Source of the DNA: Clostridiaceae bacterium | GTDB lineage: Bacteria > Bacillota_I > Bacilli_A > Erysipelotrichales > Coprobacillaceae | DNA: 64,000 nt | Assembly: GCA_902363625.1 (NCBI GenBank) | Contig: CABJAS010000004.1 | Coordinates: forward strand, 62,001-126,000 | Direction: 5' to 3' | Shown: piece by piece, positions 63,176 through 64,000 of the stretch | Layout of the letters: the number at the start of each line of letters is the position of its first letter | Position numbering within the stretch: position 1 is the first letter of the stretch | Translations under genes and position numbers: made by a program | The notes under the pieces: model-generated | What the model was told of the DNA's origin: nothing | Databases searched by the model: none | What the model saw: only the letters and a program-made list of their open reading frames with translations

Positions 63176-64000
63176 ATGAAAGAATCTTATTGGCAGCAAA
63201 AAACTAAAATTAAAAAGTTTCCGGCATTGGATCATGATATTGAAACTGATGTTTTAATTATTGGCGGTGGATTGACGGGGCTTATGTGTGCATACTTTTT
63301 AAAGGACAGTCAGTATCATATTACACTGGTAGAAGGAGATGAGATAGGATCGCATTCTTCTTCTCATATGACAGGAAAAATCTCGTATTTCCAGCCAAGT
63401 GTTTTAAAAAACATTAAGCAATCTTTTAGTGAATTGACAGCATTGCGATATTTTAAATCAAATTTAGAAGCGTATATTTCCTTGGTAGAAATCATAGAGA
63501 AAAATAATATTCAATGTGATTTCAGTGTAAATCCACATTATTTCTATTCTGTTGATAAACCACAGGATTTAAAAACAGTTTACGACATGCTTGAAGGAAG
63601 TATTTCTACCATGGAGTTTACAACCAATCAAATTAAAATGTTTCCATTAGGAACCTTTGATCCTGTTAAATATATGAAAGGGATTGTGGAGACGTTAGAT
63701 AATGTTAATATCTATGAACATACAAAAGTGCTTAATCATACTAAGATTCAGCATAAGCATGTTTTAAAAACTGGCCAGCATCGCATTACCGCTAAATATG
63801 TAGTGGTAGCGACACGCTATCCTATCTTTAATTTCCCTAGTATGTATTTTTTGAAAATGCATCAGGTTCGTTCGGCACTTTTTCTGACACCGCAAAGAGA
63901 TCGGCGAATTGTTTTGTGTGAAGATGATGATATATACAGTCGTCGCAATATTGATCATTATAACTTGCATGTGACAAATGAAAGACTTGTAGGGGATAAA
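63176..64000 (+). CDS. FAD-dependent oxidoreductase (cut by window end)
   Basis: ATG 63176 opens a frame of 275 codons up to the window edge without a stop. The DAO-type NAD/FAD fold starts DVLIIGGGLTGLMCAYFL (about residues 23-40; GxGxxG as GGGLTG), followed by an acidic VEGDEIGSHSSSHMTGKIS. This is the layout of glycine-oxidase or gamma-glutamylputrescine oxidase-like proteins, some of which end in a Rieske domain; the C-terminus cannot be seen. GGGTGAT upstream is a weak site. Partial gene, single unit in view. Confidence 0.8.
   Translation, partial: MKESYWQQKTKIKKFPALDHDIETDVLIIGGGLTGLMCAYFLKDSQYHITLVEGDEIGSHSSSHMTGKISYFQPSVLKNIKQSFSELTALRYFKSNLEAYISLVEIIEKNNIQCDFSVNPHYFYSVDKPQDLKTVYDMLEGSISTMEFTTNQIKMFPLGTFDPVKYMKGIVETLDNVNIYEHTKVLNHTKIQHKHVLKTGQHRITAKYVVVATRYPIFNFPSMYFLKMHQVRSALFLTPQRDRRIVLCEDDDIYSRRNIDHYNLHVTNERLVGDK

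Overview
The window is about 64 kb of AT-rich Gram-positive (Firmicutes) chromosome. The gene families (T-box-controlled lysS, DUF951, DUF4250, DUF2871, a lone carB, queuosine salvage rather than synthesis, many HAD and ROK proteins) fit a gut anaerobe of the Erysipelotrichia/Coprobacillaceae type. The lineage is an inference from gene content and composition; no rRNA or tRNA gene was recognised.

Layout. 1-5700: T-box leader and lysS, then a patchwork of very small genes, decayed sequence, endonuclease IV behind a Fur-like operator, and a wrecked UvrA-like ABC ATPase. 5760-17540: an rRNA methyltransferase, a MerR-methyltransferase fusion with a HAD phosphatase, an ATPase-permease-ATPase ABC operon, a nitroreductase, and a divergent PHP / ROK-regulator-PHP-MFS cluster. 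17850-28110: amidohydrolase, fused MsrA-MsrB, dGTPase, AEC transporter, DUF2871, folD-DUF951, ROK kinase-aldo/keto reductase, GNAT-radical SAM. 28256-36040: a surface region with a membrane-anchored Ig-like protein carrying an apparently dead transglutaminase domain, then a tightly packed operon with a thioester-domain adhesin, a TadA/CpaF-type ATPase, two TadB/TadC-type membrane proteins and at least five tiny one-TM pilin-like proteins. I read it as a minimal Tad-like pilus machine. 36050-45180: Cof-type HAD, DUF4250, threonine dehydratase, carB behind a leader-peptide attenuator, gamma-glutamyltransferase, lactonase, QueT transporter. 46200-51960: a five-gene polyamine operon (speD, PLP decarboxylase, speE, carboxynorspermidine dehydrogenase, nspC) behind a long structured leader that ends in a terminator just before the speD ribosome site. 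51990-64000: a DUF6054-like pseudogene, beta-galactosidase, tgt-queA-queH, mscL, an MFS transporter, a Panacea/PemK-type toxin-antitoxin pair, a carboxylesterase, a lipoprotein and a truncated FAD oxidoreductase.

How the genes work together. QueT (44709) imports a queuosine precursor that Tgt, QueA and QueH (55626-58427) insert into tRNA and mature; no de novo genes are seen here. The polyamine operon holds enzymes of both known spermidine routes, aminopropyl transfer (SpeD/SpeE) and carboxyspermidine (CASDH/NspC). The Tad-like operon carries assembly ATPase, membrane platform, candidate pilins and a thioester adhesin in one transcription unit, which suggests a covalent-binding surface fibre. 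The most interesting items are this pilus operon and the speD leader RNA.
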